NCBI GenBank assembly: GCA_023053575.1 | Contig: JAKZAP010000015.1 | Span: 17,184,055-17,248,054, forward strand | From: Branchinecta lynchi | Taxonomy: Eukaryota; Arthropoda; Branchiopoda; Anostraca; Branchinectidae | Direction: 5' to 3' | Length of the DNA stretch: 64,000 nucleotides | Part shown: piece after piece, positions 1 to 10,194 of the stretch | Numbering within the stretch: the stretch's first letter is position 1 | Layout of the letters: every line of letters begins with the position of its first letter | Notes under the pieces: generated by a model | The model's input: the letters and a program-made list of their open reading frames with translations, nothing else | What the model was told of the DNA's origin: nothing | Databases searched by the model: none | Made by a program: the position numbers and the translations under genes

Positions 1-41
1 ATATTTGTTATAATGCTGTATAGTATTTAACGCTAAGCTAG

Positions 42-433
42 CAGAGACGTTACTAGCCAAGATGTTGGGGGGGGGGGGACGAGGCATTTATCGACTGGCT
101 GGTAATTTTTACCGACTTTTTCTGCAGAAAAAACGACTGTTTTCCACAACAAAAATGACATTTTTTGAAAATATCGATTGATTTTCAGAAAAACCGACTA
201 TTTTTACGAAAAATCGACCAATTTTCGGAAAAATATCGACTGATTTTCAGAAAAACCGACTATTTTTACGAAAAATCGACCAATTTTCGGAAAAACGAGT
301 GTTTTCCTGAAAAAATCAACTGTTTTGACGATGAATCGCGGCGCTTCGTGCCGACTCGGTTATTTTTTACCGACTGACCGACAGCATTGGGGGGGGGGGC
401 GTTCCCCCCCCCCCCCCAGTCGTGACGCCCCTG
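42..433. mobile_element. hAT-like non-autonomous element with G/C-tract arms
   Basis: The element is bounded by an exact 8-bp direct repeat TAAGCTAG at 34-41 and 434-441, the target-site length of the hAT superfamily. The ends are imperfect inverted repeats, CAGAGACGTTAC at the left and CAGGGGCGTCAC read inward from the right, each running into a long G run. No transposase is encoded, so it is a MITE. The interior is A/T rich with a 62-bp tandem duplication. A related unoccupied site lies on the minus strand near 7815-7870, which supports the insertion and the duplication. Confidence 0.8.
173..295. repeat. 62-bp tandem duplication inside the hAT-like element
   Basis: Two nearly identical copies of a 62-bp unit lie at 173-234 and 235-295. 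The unit is itself built of short CGAC/TTTTCGGAAAA-like blocks. The open reading frame through it is a by-product of the repeat. Confidence 0.8.
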
Positions 434-479
434 TAAGCTAGAATCTTTAATTTGTTTCCACACAAGTCGTTTTAACAAC

Positions 480-570
480 TAGAGCGACTTTGAGCCTGAC
501 CAAGAAGGGCCGAAAGATAGCTCTAATAAAATTCAGCTGACGTATCCGTTTTGCACTATCAAATAGGTGT
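480..570. repeat. Family H short interspersed repeat
   Basis: About 85 bp including CTCTAATAAAATTCAGCTGA and CGTATCCGTTTTGCAC. An inverted copy lies at 6510-6605, and shorter relatives lie near 6180-6240, 8320-8385, 47690-47760 and 53885-53990. No coding content is seen; it is probably a MITE or SINE fragment. It lies just downstream (minus strand) of the ELMOD exon donor. Confidence 0.6.
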
Positions 571-586
571 CCGATAGTCTACTCAC

Positions 587-850
587 ATCAAATTATCAAG
601 GCCCAGCATTCCCATGCCCCTGAAATCTGTCTTTGGGTCATCGCCTTGAAATCCAATGCTTTGCCACTGCCTCGAGACGCGGGAACTTAAAGGTTCCTCA
701 GGCTTCAAAAGGCTCCACAGACTGAGCAGCTTCTCTTCATGAGTTTGGTCCTCGCAGTCATATCCAGTTGTCCGAAGGCGTTCCAACTGGTGTAAGAGTT
801 GCCTAAAGCCCCATATTTGTTGGACGCACACACCAAAAGATGTGAGAAAC
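587..850 (-). CDS. ELMOD: ELMO domain-containing protein, third coding exon (ELMO domain core)
   Basis: The exon encodes the start of the ELMO domain. The minus-strand reading contains HEEKLLSLWSLLKPEEPL, then a tryptophan, IGFQGDDPKTDFRGMGMLGL and DNL. This matches the family signature W-x3-GFQ-x2-DP-x-TDFRG, whose arginine is thought to be the GAP arginine finger toward ARL2/ARF GTPases (family knowledge). The acceptor is TTTCAG before 850 and the donor is GTGAGT after 587. The exon is 264 bp: one base completing a codon, 87 codons and two bases. Its first base joins the CA of the previous exon to make a Gln codon, and the joined protein aligns without a gap to ELMOD1/2. An internal TTTAG at 805-803 could also serve as acceptor but would drop a conserved segment. 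The next exon must lie left of the window. Confidence 0.92.
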
Positions 851-879
851 CTGAAAGAAGTATCGCTGCTTGGACTTAC

Positions 880-1400
880 AGCGGACCACAAAAAATGGTC
901 TTTCTACCACACACAATGCTAACCATCCCTACTGTCACTATGAATGTTCAAAACCACCAAAAAAACGTCAAACAATGAGCAAATTAAAAGTAAACACCAA
1001 ATTTCCTAGGTTTGAAATAATTCGGTTTGTACTAAATCTCAGCGGATTATCCGGGACAGCCGTTATGGCACGTAGGGAGCCAAGGGTCAAAATATATAAT
1101 TTCCATACATATAGCCTACCAACTGTTTATTACAAATACAAATAAATTCAAAGCCCAAGACCAGTGTGGTACTTCTGAAACATACAAAAATAATCAATAA
1201 AGTCTTATAATTCTTTGCTAATCGAACGTAGAAAATTTCGTCATCTAGAAAAGAAGACGTCCTGCGTGGGTTTTTCTCGAGCCAAAACAGCAACCCGGCA
1301 ATTAAGTTTCAAATCTAAAGAAACTGGTGGCTTGCGATCAGTAAGAGAAGGTAAACAAAATGTTTGGATTAAGTCTTTGAAGTAGGCCTATGAATGATAT
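880..1400. other. ELMOD intron, nothing recognised
   Basis: Intronic sequence of the ELMOD gene, A/T rich. Only short chance reading frames are present and I see no clear inverted ends or family match. Confidence 0.5.
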
Positions 1401-1404
1401 TCAT

Positions 1405-1960
1405 TTTGATACTGTCATCGCTTTTTGCTCGTTCTGGTAACCGAAATATACTTTTCTAAGCAGTTACTATGGTGGCTCTAGTCCTAATTATGACAAGACC
1501 CGAGGTTTAACAAAGGCGAATATTTCATGGACTTCGGCATACAGACAACCGGATCTTTTAGTCCTTTCATGTCCTTAAAGTACTAACGACATCGCTTTCT
1601 GCTCGTCTCCTCGAAACCGGAAAGTACTTTTCTTAGCATTTATTACACAAAAGGTGGCTCTAGTCCCAATTACCACAAGACCGGAGGTTTCCATTGGACA
1701 ACAGAGGGGAATATTTAATGGAGTTCGGCATACAGACAATCGGATATTTAAGACTTTACTGCTTGTCCTTAAAGTAATAACGACATCGCTTTCTGCTCGT
1801 CTTCTTGAAACCGAAATTTATTTATTTTTTTAGCACTTATTACTCGAATGGTGGCTCTAGTCCCAATCACGACACGAACAAAGATTTCAATGAGATACTA
1901 AAGGGGGATACTTACTGGACTTCTTCATACGAAATCGGGTATTTTTTTTTTATTTTTTTT
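1405..1960. repeat. Three diverged tandem units of about 175-195 bp
   Basis: The blocks CATCGCTTT(C/T)TGCTCGTC and GGTGGCTCTAGTCC recur in the same order near 1416, 1590 and 1784, with a faint fourth trace after 1980. The units differ by many substitutions and small indels, so this is an old tandem duplication in an intron. Confidence 0.65.
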
Positions 1961-1989
1961 TTAAATAGATAGATGTCCGGGTATTATAG

Positions 1990-3530
1990 ACTTTGACTGC
2001 ATGTTTTAGTACTACTGACCGTCATTTCCATAATTTCATTGCCGCTGGCTTTTTCAAAAATATAAACGTTTCCAAAGCTCTTTTTATATATTTAAAGAAG
2101 TTACGGATTAAATCACGATTTATTTTATTTGAAATAACGAGTGTAATAATTTATACCAACGTACTGATCCCATTTGAGTGCCAAGTTCCCTGACCCGTTC
2201 GACCACAACTAAGAATAAACCAACAAGAAGGCGAAAATGGTCGCGTTACCCAGTTTTCTTGAAGCCAAATCCCAAGCGATAAACCAATAGAAGAAGACGA
2301 GTTTCCACAATTACGCCTAGAACTTTTAATGTTAGACCCGGATAAAAGACTCATGATCGTATCCATGATGAAAGTTTTGAGGACAACTTGGAGTGGCCGG
2401 AAATTCGAAACAGTCTGAATCGACGGAACAAACACAAGAACACAAATTTGACCAGGGACATGATGGAAAAGGTACTATAGTCGAAGTCGAAAATATTTAC
2501 CGTATAAGCTATTCCAATATATTAGCACTTATCTTAAACATCATCATGCAGAAAGATTTTATTTCAACAATGACGAATTTCAAATCACGGACGGAAGTAG
2601 CCTAGTCACAACTCGCAAATCATTCATCAATACTTCCGGGTTTTCATGCTGGGCTTTACTTGCCAGCCAACTTTATCGTAATCAGCGTTAACTGATAATC
2701 AACCTTATCACAAATAGAAGGTAAGCATACTTGGTCCAAGTCGTCTTAGGTCAGTACCGATTTATGGCCCTAAAAGTCTAGGCCTTACTTGGGCCACGTC
2801 CTTTCACATAGACGAGTCCAGGCTGCCAAATACCATCCGGGACTGGCAGCCGGAAGGAAGGGGGAAGATAAGAACCACGATCCGTCAGTACTTGCTATCG
2901 GGACCTGGCAGACATACACGCAACTTGAGTGGAAGGATGTCCTGGTAGCAGCCGTCAGAGAGTTAACTGGCGCCTATTGGTGGATGCCCTTGGTGCCTCT
3001 GGTGGCAGAGAAGGATCTAAGGTCTAAGGGAAAGTAGGGGTCTTCATGCCTCAGAATAATAGGACCCCTCTTGCTTATTCTGCCTTTTATAATATACCTA
3101 GCTCCCTTATAGAATTAATAGCTTCTAAAATCCCCACCTTTCTCCATGGTTTCGTTTTGTACCTACGAATATTTAGCGCTTTCTCGGTCGTGCCGAGTTT
3201 TGACGGTTACGCAACGCAAAGCTTGCTATAATCTTGAATGTCCACTGGCATCTCTTTCACACACAAGGGTATGAGAATCTTCTGTTCTAAACTTTTTTTT
3301 ATTTGCTTGGTTTTTTCCCCTTTTTAACCACGGCGCGTCCAGTTTTCAAATGTTTTGCGCCGCCGCGTCGGAGAGCAGAAAGGCTGGATAGAATACACAA
3401 GCGCTAACAAGTAAATCGCTAAATTTAGATGGAAAGTAATAGTATTTTCAAGAAACGTTTTCCTGATCCGTTTGTAGTGAAAATACCATTTAGTAAGAGT
3501 TGTGCTTTAAGGGTCTTCATACCTCACGAT
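1990..3530. other. ELMOD intron, nothing recognised
   Basis: Open frames at 2151-2435 (minus) and 2789-3037 (plus) resemble no family I know and have no splice-site support. Segment 3040-3530 is also unassigned. Confidence 0.4.
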
Positions 3531-3535
3531 ACTAC

Positions 3536-3902
3536 TTAAAGGACCGGTCTTACCTATGATACTACTGCAACCTACTTCCATAACCACTCCATATATTTCT
3601 AAACCCGGAGACCCCAACTTTCGTACTGTACATTCTAACCCCTCTAACAAAACCACGCTGATTTTCTCACTTGCCGTCTTTTGCTACCTCCGATGTGTAT
3701 CACGCCGTCGATGGTTGTCTGCGGGAAGTTTTTCCATTAGAAAATGAAAATTGTAAATTGCTTCCCTGTTTTCGGTACAAGTCAACGGGTCTCGGAAAAG
3801 GCTTAAAATAGCCAAAACTATGGGTTATTTGTTCAAAGCAAAGTATTAAAATATTTTAAAATTCTGTAAGTTGTAGAGTTAATGGTGCGAGGGGTCCTTT
3901 AA
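3536..3902 (+). mobile_element. Family F MITE (TTAA target), full copy
   Basis: The element starts TTAAAGGACC and ends GGTCCTTTAA, so short inverted ends are flanked by the tetranucleotide TTAA, as in piggyBac- or Kolobok-type elements. The body includes CTCCATATATTTCTAAACCC, near-identical in the other copies. No transposase is present. It directly abuts the next TTAA element. Confidence 0.75.
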
Positions 3903-5065
3903 AGAACACCTGAACAATGAAACCACACTTGAACACACCATGGAGAATGCATTTACAGACATGGCCACGGAGAGCATTCTTCTCCTGAGCGTGACGTTTT
4001 CAAAATAGGGATGTTCGTTTCTGGAGGTGTGCACATGCAGACTCCAAGACAAAAAGCGAGATTCATTCAAATCTTGTACAGCGCTGGCCGGATCGTATTG
4101 GAATTTCTTCAAGATATACGTCTGTGCTTAACTGGTTAAAAAACATTCCAGAAGAAGGATTGATTGGAGACATATTTTAATTTCTAAAATTGTTCGGTGA
4201 CATTTCACTCAGTGGCAGGCCTGTGGAAATTGTGAGAACTTCCGGTGGTTTCTGAAACGCCAGAATACTCGAGGGCTCTGCCCCTCCTCGAGCTAGAGGG
4301 ATTGTAAAGATGGTTTGATACGCATCTTATCACTCTTGGTAATAGGCCTAGTAGCCAGGTTGACTTGACTGCTGATGCCTCAAAACTGTTGGTGATAAAT
4401 AAGGGGGAAGTAAATGTTCACAGAAATTGCACAAGACTGCCAGTAGTGATTTTCCTGAACTTCACCTTTGTATTAACGCTGTTGCGTTTTTGATCGAAGT
4501 TTAAGGTTACCTTCAAACTCTCTATTTAAATACCGGTTTTGGTCGCTGGTCACAGTCTCTTTGTCCTTCGTCGAAGAAACATCGACCGGGCAAGGATCGC
4601 CGGAGTCGTAAAAACAAAAATTAAAGGACACCTGAATGAAGTGTACCAAGTATCATCCCTATCTGTATGACTTCCGTTAACATTGCCTGTAGAAAACCCA
4701 ATCCAAATACGAAATAGTGTTTCCATTTTTGCTCCATTTTGCATCTGTCCTTATTTCAGTACGGAGCAATTTTAGAAATGAACAAATGTCTCCAATCAAC
4801 CCTTCGTCTGGAATGTTTTTTAACCAGTTAAGCTCACACGTATATCTAGAAGAAATTCCAATACGATCCGGCCAGCGCTGTACAATATTTGAATGAATTG
4901 CGCTTTTTGTCTTGGAGTCAGCATGTGCAATCTCCGGAAACGAACATCCCTATTTCGAAAACGAAAACGTCACGTTCAGGAGAAGAATGTTCTCCGCGGC
5001 CATGTCTGTAAATGCATTCTCCATACTGTGTTCAAGTATGGTTTCATTGTTCAGGTGTCCTTTAA
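3899..5065. mobile_element. TTAA-flanked foldback element, arms of about 280 bp
   Basis: The left arm, 3899 to about 4180, and the right arm, about 4780-5065, are inverted copies of each other with scattered substitutions. Both begin TTAAAG(A/G)ACACCTGAACAA. The ~600-bp centre has no recognisable gene. A third partial end, AAAGGACACCTGAATGAAG, lies at 4624. The left TTAA is shared with the end of the preceding F copy. The reading frames on both strands here are shadows of the repeat. Confidence 0.75.
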
Positions 5066-5200
5066 GCAAACGGTGAACTTCGACGGCATTCGAAAACGGA
5101 AATTAAGCAGCCTGCTAAGCGAACGGCAAACAATATTTCGATCAAAAACACAACTAAAGTGAAAATTGAAGGAGCGACGCGAAACCATGAAAAAACTTAC

Positions 5201-5369
5201 TGGGGATGAACCGAGGCTTTTATTTTCTTCACTTCAAGAATCGCTAGAATTGCGTTTTCCACCACTATCTTCTGCGAAGGTTCAACAAATCGATTTTCTT
5301 TTGCAGCTCTATCCAGAAATGTGACGAGTTTCCGTACTTCTGGCATTCTTGATGTCATCAAGCTTCTCT
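5201..5369 (-). CDS. ELMOD: ELMO domain-containing protein, second coding exon
   Basis: This 169-bp exon carries two bases completing a codon, 55 codons and two bases of the next. The reading includes SLMTSRMPEVRK and ends ILEVKKIKASVHPQ. This corresponds to the segment between the N-terminal basic region and the ELMO domain of ELMOD1/2, where human ELMOD1 reads IMELKKINPDVNPQ (from memory). The acceptor is a run of T then ACAG before 5369; the donor is GTAAGT after 5201. Phases fit both neighbouring exons exactly. Without the splice model a longer open frame to 5409 appears, but its start runs into the pyrimidine tract. Intron lengths are about 4.6 kb upstream and 4.35 kb downstream. Confidence 0.9.
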
Positions 5370-5434
5370 CTGTAAAAAAATCAAAATCAAAGTTGTTCGC
5401 ACTATGCATTTACATTCTGTGCCTTTTACCCCAC

Positions 5435-5816
5435 TTAAAGGACCTGTCTTACCTATAATACTAACGCAACCTACTTACCATAATCACTCCATATATTTCT
5501 AAACCCGGAGACCCCAATTTCGTGCGGTACATTCTAACCCCTCTAACAAAACCACGCTGATTTTCCTACTAGTCGTGTTTTGCTACCTTCGATGTGTATA
5601 CGCTGTTGACGGTTGTCTGCAAGAAGTTTTTCCATCAGAACAACCAGTTATGTAAATTGTTTCCCTGTTTTCGTTACAAGTCGACGGGTCTAGGAAAAGG
5701 TTTAAAACAGCAAAAACCGTGGGTTATCTGTTGAAGCACAGCCTAGTTTTAAAGTATTCAAATGTTTTCAAAAACAGCTGTGAGTTGAAGAGTAAATTTT
5801 GAGAGGAGTCCTTTAA
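5435..5816 (+). mobile_element. Family F MITE (TTAA target), full copy
   Basis: Starts TTAAAGGACCTG and ends AGTCCTTTAA, with the same body as the 3536 copy. It lies 66 bp from the ELMOD exon 2 acceptor, in the intron. Confidence 0.75.
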
Positions 5817-5859
5817 TATTTTGACTAATATTTTAACATAAAGCACTCTTTGGCTGATG

Positions 5860-6160
5860 CTTTGCCTTAATTGATTGATTGATTGTATTTTGGACCAAGT
5901 TTTGAGTTGATCTTAATTTGCAGCCTATCACTTTTTTGCATTTAGTATGATCTTTTCAAATTAGTTGAATTTAATTCTGTAAAGTATAGTCTAAGTTGTT
6001 GGTCAGATGTAGACCTATTATTTATATTGTATTACTGTTTACTATATCATTATTATTACATTTGGCGCTAAACTTTTAGCCTGCCACCGTAATGTATTTT
6101 TCTACTCGCTAGCTTAGCGGATGTGAATTAAAAAAATGAAATGAAATTACCATGACAAAA
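5860..6160 (+). mobile_element. Probable LINE 3' untranslated tail
   Basis: The segment holds (TTGA)n at 5871-5886 and ends in ATGAAATGAAATTA after a stretch resembling other LINE 3' regions in this window. No reverse-transcriptase sequence remains. Assignment is by analogy only. Confidence 0.35.
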
Positions 6161-6504
6161 ATATAAATAAATATTCCTTCAGCACAAGCTGACTGCCGAT
6201 TATATTTGATAGCGCAAAACGGATACGTCAGCTGAATTTTAAACTATAAAAATATATGAATGCCGGATTTGACCGCCACGAAAAAAGGTGCAATCCGGAA
6301 ATCATCCAATCATCCAAAACTAAGGTAAGGAAACACAATTCAAGGAAAAACCGAGTCTCTAGCTAACGAAGATTAAATTAAGAGACGAATGTAAATTTTG
6401 TCCACGAACGCCAGCATGGGCAAGAGAACGGCTAGAAGCATTCCACTCTTGGAGTGTTGGCCTTCATGGTTTTGAGAAAGCCCTGCAGGTTCCTGCGACC
6501 GACA

Positions 6505-6605
6505 GGTTTGACAATGCAAAACGGATCCGTCAGCTCAATTTTATTAGAGCTATAACTCGGCCCTTCTTGGCAAGGGTTCTCTTCAGGCTCAAAGCCCATT
6601 ATGTT
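6505..6605. repeat. Family H short repeat, inverted relative to 480-570
   Basis: The reverse complement reads GAAGGGCCGAG, AGCTCTAATAAAATTGAGCT and GACGGATCCGTTTTGCATT, matching the copy at 480-570. It is intronic. Confidence 0.6.
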
Positions 6606-6639
6606 TTTTTATAATAACTGATGACATTGCAAAAGGAAC

Positions 6640-7812
6640 CGACGTAAGCTGGAAACATGTGGAAGATTTATCTTTGGTTGAAGTTGTTGGGCGCAATTTA
6701 AAAAGTAACGCAGTGATTATTCTTCAAGATGTAGGCGACAAGGCACTACCTGCTAATATGGTTGTAAATAAAGATAAGTCATCATTTGTGAGTTTTACGT
6801 TTTTAAAAAGTAGCCTGAATTTTTCCCTGTCCATGAATATGGTTAAATTTTAAATAAATCACGCTTCTTGGAGTTACGCTTTCTGTGGATTTAACTTGGA
6901 AGAAGAATACAAAAAATCTAATAAAAAAAAGCAAATTCATCTATGTCAATAATTAAAACCCTGACAAAATTCGGGGTTCCAGAAAAGATATTGATTCAAT
7001 TATTGTGTATGTTTGTACGAAGTGTCCTTGAATATGCGTGTCCTGTTTGGCATTATGCTCTGGCAATACAGATACAGATTCCATTGAAAGTGTTCAGAAA
7101 GGTGCTCTCAGAATTATATATAGAGGATCTAAAATGCCTTCCTGTTTTCTTCTACAGCTTTTAAAATTTGAGACCTTCCGTCATCGAAGAGAGAGGCTAT
7201 GCAGAGAGTGTGGTATGAAATCCCTACAGAACCCCACCTTCCGCTCCCTCCTGCCACCTCTCTTCCAACCTCAATGTTTACGTCCATAAAGAGAGTTTGT
7301 GGAGCGATTACCCACGCTAGAACCCAGTTCCTACCGCACGGAGCGGTACCATTCTCAATCGATGCCAAGAGCTTTCGGAGTTAAGGGGATCTTTTTTTAA
7401 GGTGAGTGTTTTTTGGTTTTAACAAGGTGTGGGAGTATATCGACGGAGCGCTGAAGCTAAGAGTGACCAAGCTTAGTACTGAGGCTTCATAGCCGTAGGA
7501 AAATATTGTTGTTGTTTTCTCTTGTAATGTGTATCATTGTTGTGTTATGTATATGGCCCCTGGGCTTTTAAATACGCTTAGTTTTATCCCCAATTTTATC
7601 AACTTTTTCAACAATCAGTTTTATGTGTGTGTTTTACTTTTATGATTCTGTTAGACCATTTTCAGTCTGAATTATTTACTCTGCCATTTTCACAGACATT
7701 TTTTTTTTAATATCATGTATCCTGACTTAAACAACACTCCATTTGGCCCCAAGGCCACGACTTCTGTTGATGCTTTGAAGTAAATTGAACTGAACTGAAC
7801 TGAATTGAACTT
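6640..7812 (+). pseudogene. 5'-truncated LINE, C-terminal reverse-transcriptase region and 3' UTR
   Basis: Broken frames on the plus strand give TLLGVTLSVDLTWKKNTKNL, then FVRSVLEYACPVWH, then after a frameshift near 7063-7080 IESVQKGALRIIYRG. This is the thumb and C-terminal region of a non-LTR retrotransposon polymerase, also seen at 37300 and 49900 here. The catalytic core is missing. The 3' UTR ends near 7812 in a short tandem tail of GAACTGAACTGAAC type. In-frame stops and the shift make it a dead copy within the ELMOD intron. Confidence 0.75.
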
Positions 7813-7814
7813 GG

Positions 7815-7870
7815 AAAACGAACTTGTGGAAAAAGAAACTAAAGATTCTAGCTTAGCGTTAAATATCCGA
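7815..7870 (-). repeat. Paralogue of the hAT empty target site
   Basis: Read on the minus strand, TTTAACGCTAAGCTAG is followed directly by AATCTTTAGTTT and a CCACAAG block. The same sequence at the left edge of the window is split by the 42-433 element, with TAAGCTAG duplicated. About 55-60 bp are shared. Confidence 0.7.
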
Positions 7871-8960
7871 CTTCGTGAATTCTTTCGTGAGAGTCGCTTG
7901 GAATTGAAAAGGTTGCTTGGATTTCATTTTGGACAACGCTGCTCTTTTTGCTACTCCAGGCGTTGATCGTGTAGAGATTTTTCTGCATTTGGTTAGACCT
8001 TGTTTTTGTTCTAGAGAAGATCTTGGGCCTAGGTCTAAATTACCTTTCGCTGACGATTGACAGGAAAGCTGGACAGCTTTTAAATTTGATAATAACACAG
8101 TAACAAATGATATAATAAGTAGTGTTTTCACCAATTGTGTATAGGGTGGTGATTCAAGAGGTACTGGAATCTGGGGAGTTTGACGCCAAAGGCCTCGGAA
8201 TCTGGAAGTATCATAGAGGCAAAGCATTAAGGAGAAAAGTTTTCTTCTCAAAGCACCTTTGATGACATTTTTTTTTTTCGATGATAAGTAGGCTACTTAA
8301 TTAATACATATTTTTTTAGCCCAAGCTGACTTTGAAACATATGTTTGTACACAGATATGTCAGCTACGATTCTTCATCAGCCTTCATTGGCTGATGAAGA
8401 ATCCAACCTGATGCTCTCCCATTAGGCACCCAGCAATAGGCACTTCAAAGAAAAATGTATTTTTCAACTAACCACATAGCTGGTTTAGAGTAGCTCTGAA
8501 AACTATGACATGGATGGATTTTTAAAAATATTCAGTCAGTGGATTTTTAAAAACATTCAGTCAAGGAAGAGATTTAGGTGTGTGAATAGCAGCTGATCAA
8601 AACATGACAGTTTCTGTTTCCAGGCTAGTGATGGAGTGTACTCTACAGTTGGTCTTGAACTATTATAATTATTTTCTCTGTATTTATTATCACTGTAACC
8701 ACATAAAATGAAACTGACTATGTAGACAAACATCCTTTTAAATGCGTTTAATATACGTCTTATGAGTAATTTGCTAGCAGATACTCATGCATGTATTGGT
8801 TTGATTCTCATTAGGCCTAGATGAGGCCCAAATATATTTCTTATCCACATTATCTTAAGAACTTTTGATCCTGTTGAACACTCCTTATGATAGCTGTTGT
8901 ATACGTAGTTGGTACTACTCTTGCATATGCAGTTGGTATTACTCTTGCATATGCAGTTGG
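7871..8960. other. ELMOD intron, unassigned
   Basis: A 130-codon minus-strand frame (7859-8251) has one hydrophobic stretch and many Lys/Ser/Gln residues but matches no family I know and has no splice or start context. An H-like block with a GCCTTCATTGGCTGATGAAG hairpin lies near 8320-8400. At 8915-8965 a 26-bp unit with TTGCATATGCAGTTGGTA is tandemly repeated. Confidence 0.4.
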
Positions 8961-8967
8961 TATGTAT

Positions 8968-9686
8968 CAGTCTAGTACACTAGCCCCTTTTCAGGCACGG
9001 TGCTTAAACGTCTAGCACCATGCCTGAGCACCATGCCTGGGTGCTAGACGTTCAAGCACTGTACCTTGGATTTCATGTATGGTGCATGGATTTCAGTATA
9101 CAGTGCATACATCAATAACACAGTTTCTGTCATGACAACTGAGCACCAGCTCAGACAGGGCTGAAATTACTATCATGAATTAGAGAAATCAAAGACAATC
9201 CTTTACATATTTTTCACAAAAAAAACAAAAGGGCTCGGCTGATGACAGATGTGAAAAACCTCATTTCCTTTTCTACATAGTCAAGGGTTTTGCATGCAAA
9301 GTGTCCTGTGCCTCAGCTTTTTCTACCGAGCAGCCAACCAGAATAGGCTATGGGCTCTTGGTGAATAGATAGGGAAAATCCATGGAAATAGATAGGGTGC
9401 TGTTAGGTTTTTCAATCTCCATCATCATTAGAGCCCCTTCTTTTTTGTTGTGAAAAATATGTAAAGGATTGTCTTTGATTTCTCTAATTCATAGTAGTAA
9501 TTTCAGCCCTGTCTGAGCTGGTGCTCAGTTGTGATGACAGAAACTGTGTTTTTTCTGTATGCACTGTATATTGAAATCCATGCACCATACATGAAATCCA
9601 AGGTACAGTGCTTGAACGTCTAGCACCCAGGCATGATGCTAGACGTTTGAGCACCGTGCTGGAAATGGGGCAAGTGTACTAGACTG
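8968..9686. mobile_element. hAT-like MITE with ~265-bp inverted repeats
   Basis: The ends CAGTCTAGTACAC and GTGTACTAGACTG are exact inverted repeats. The homology continues inward, with small indels, for roughly 265 bp on each side (for example ACGTCTAGCACC, GAGCACCAGCTCAGACAGGG and ATCCTTTACATATTTTTCAC and their complements). It is flanked by the 8-bp direct repeat GTATGTAT (8960-8967 and 9687-9694), the hAT signature. The central ~180 bp have no coding potential. It lies in the first ELMOD intron. Confidence 0.88.
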
Positions 9687-9978
9687 GTATGTATGGAAAA
9701 AAAAAACTGATATCAATTTTGGGTGGAACAGAATTTCTGTGAAAATGACAATTTAGCAACTGAAACACACAATAGGAGTGGAGATAAAGAAATAATAGAC
9801 AAAGTTGCAACATAGTTACTAGCATAAATGCTTTAACTGTCTGCATGCAGGAACCCCAAATTTAAATTGCGTTTAACTAATCTGGATGCGGGAAAAGAGA
9901 TTTGACATGTCTAACAATCAGGTATTTGTTATCTCATATTAAGGGAAGATAATATACAAGAGCATGGAAATTACTGAC

Positions 9979-10156
9979 CAGTGTTACAGGATCTGGCAGC
10001 TCCTGCAGGCTCTCCATACACTATCCTCTGAAGCTCACAAAGGCCAGTTGTCTTTCGAAGAACCCACTTAACAAATGGATGTAGCCAGTGACTAAGACTT
10101 AACCATGCAAAATTTAACACAGCTAAAGACAAAATGCTTTTATAAAGCTTATTCAT
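9979..10156 (-). CDS. ELMOD: ELMO domain-containing protein, first coding exon with start codon
   Basis: Begins at the ATG at 10156-10154 with MNKLYKSILSLAVLNF. It continues through a hydrophobic N-terminus to FVKWVLRKTTGLCELQRIVY and GEPAGAARSCNT. ELMOD1/2 start with the same plan: a short hydrophobic segment, then K-x-V-x-RK-x-TG-x-CELQRI and GASR. The length is 178 bp, 59 codons plus one base. I chose the donor G|GTCAGT after 9979 because its phase gives a Glu codon and the conserved E-x-SL at the junction; the nearby GTAACA donor would create a stop codon. A truncated LINE in the same orientation ends only about 40 bp upstream of the ATG, so the native promoter or 5' UTR is not evident. 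Confidence 0.9.
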
Positions 10157-10194
10157 TGCAATGAACGACTATAAGACTAACGCAGGAACAAATT

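Noticed and set aside
803..850. Shorter ELMOD exon using the acceptor TTTAG at 805-803
   Set aside because: It keeps the phase but would delete a segment (LTSFGVCVQQIWGF) that aligns with ELMOD proteins; the TTTCAG acceptor at 853-851 keeps it.
7859..8251. 130-codon minus-strand open frame as a gene or ELMOD exon
   Set aside because: No homology recognised, no splice phase fitting ELMOD, and ELMOD exons 1-2 join in frame without it.
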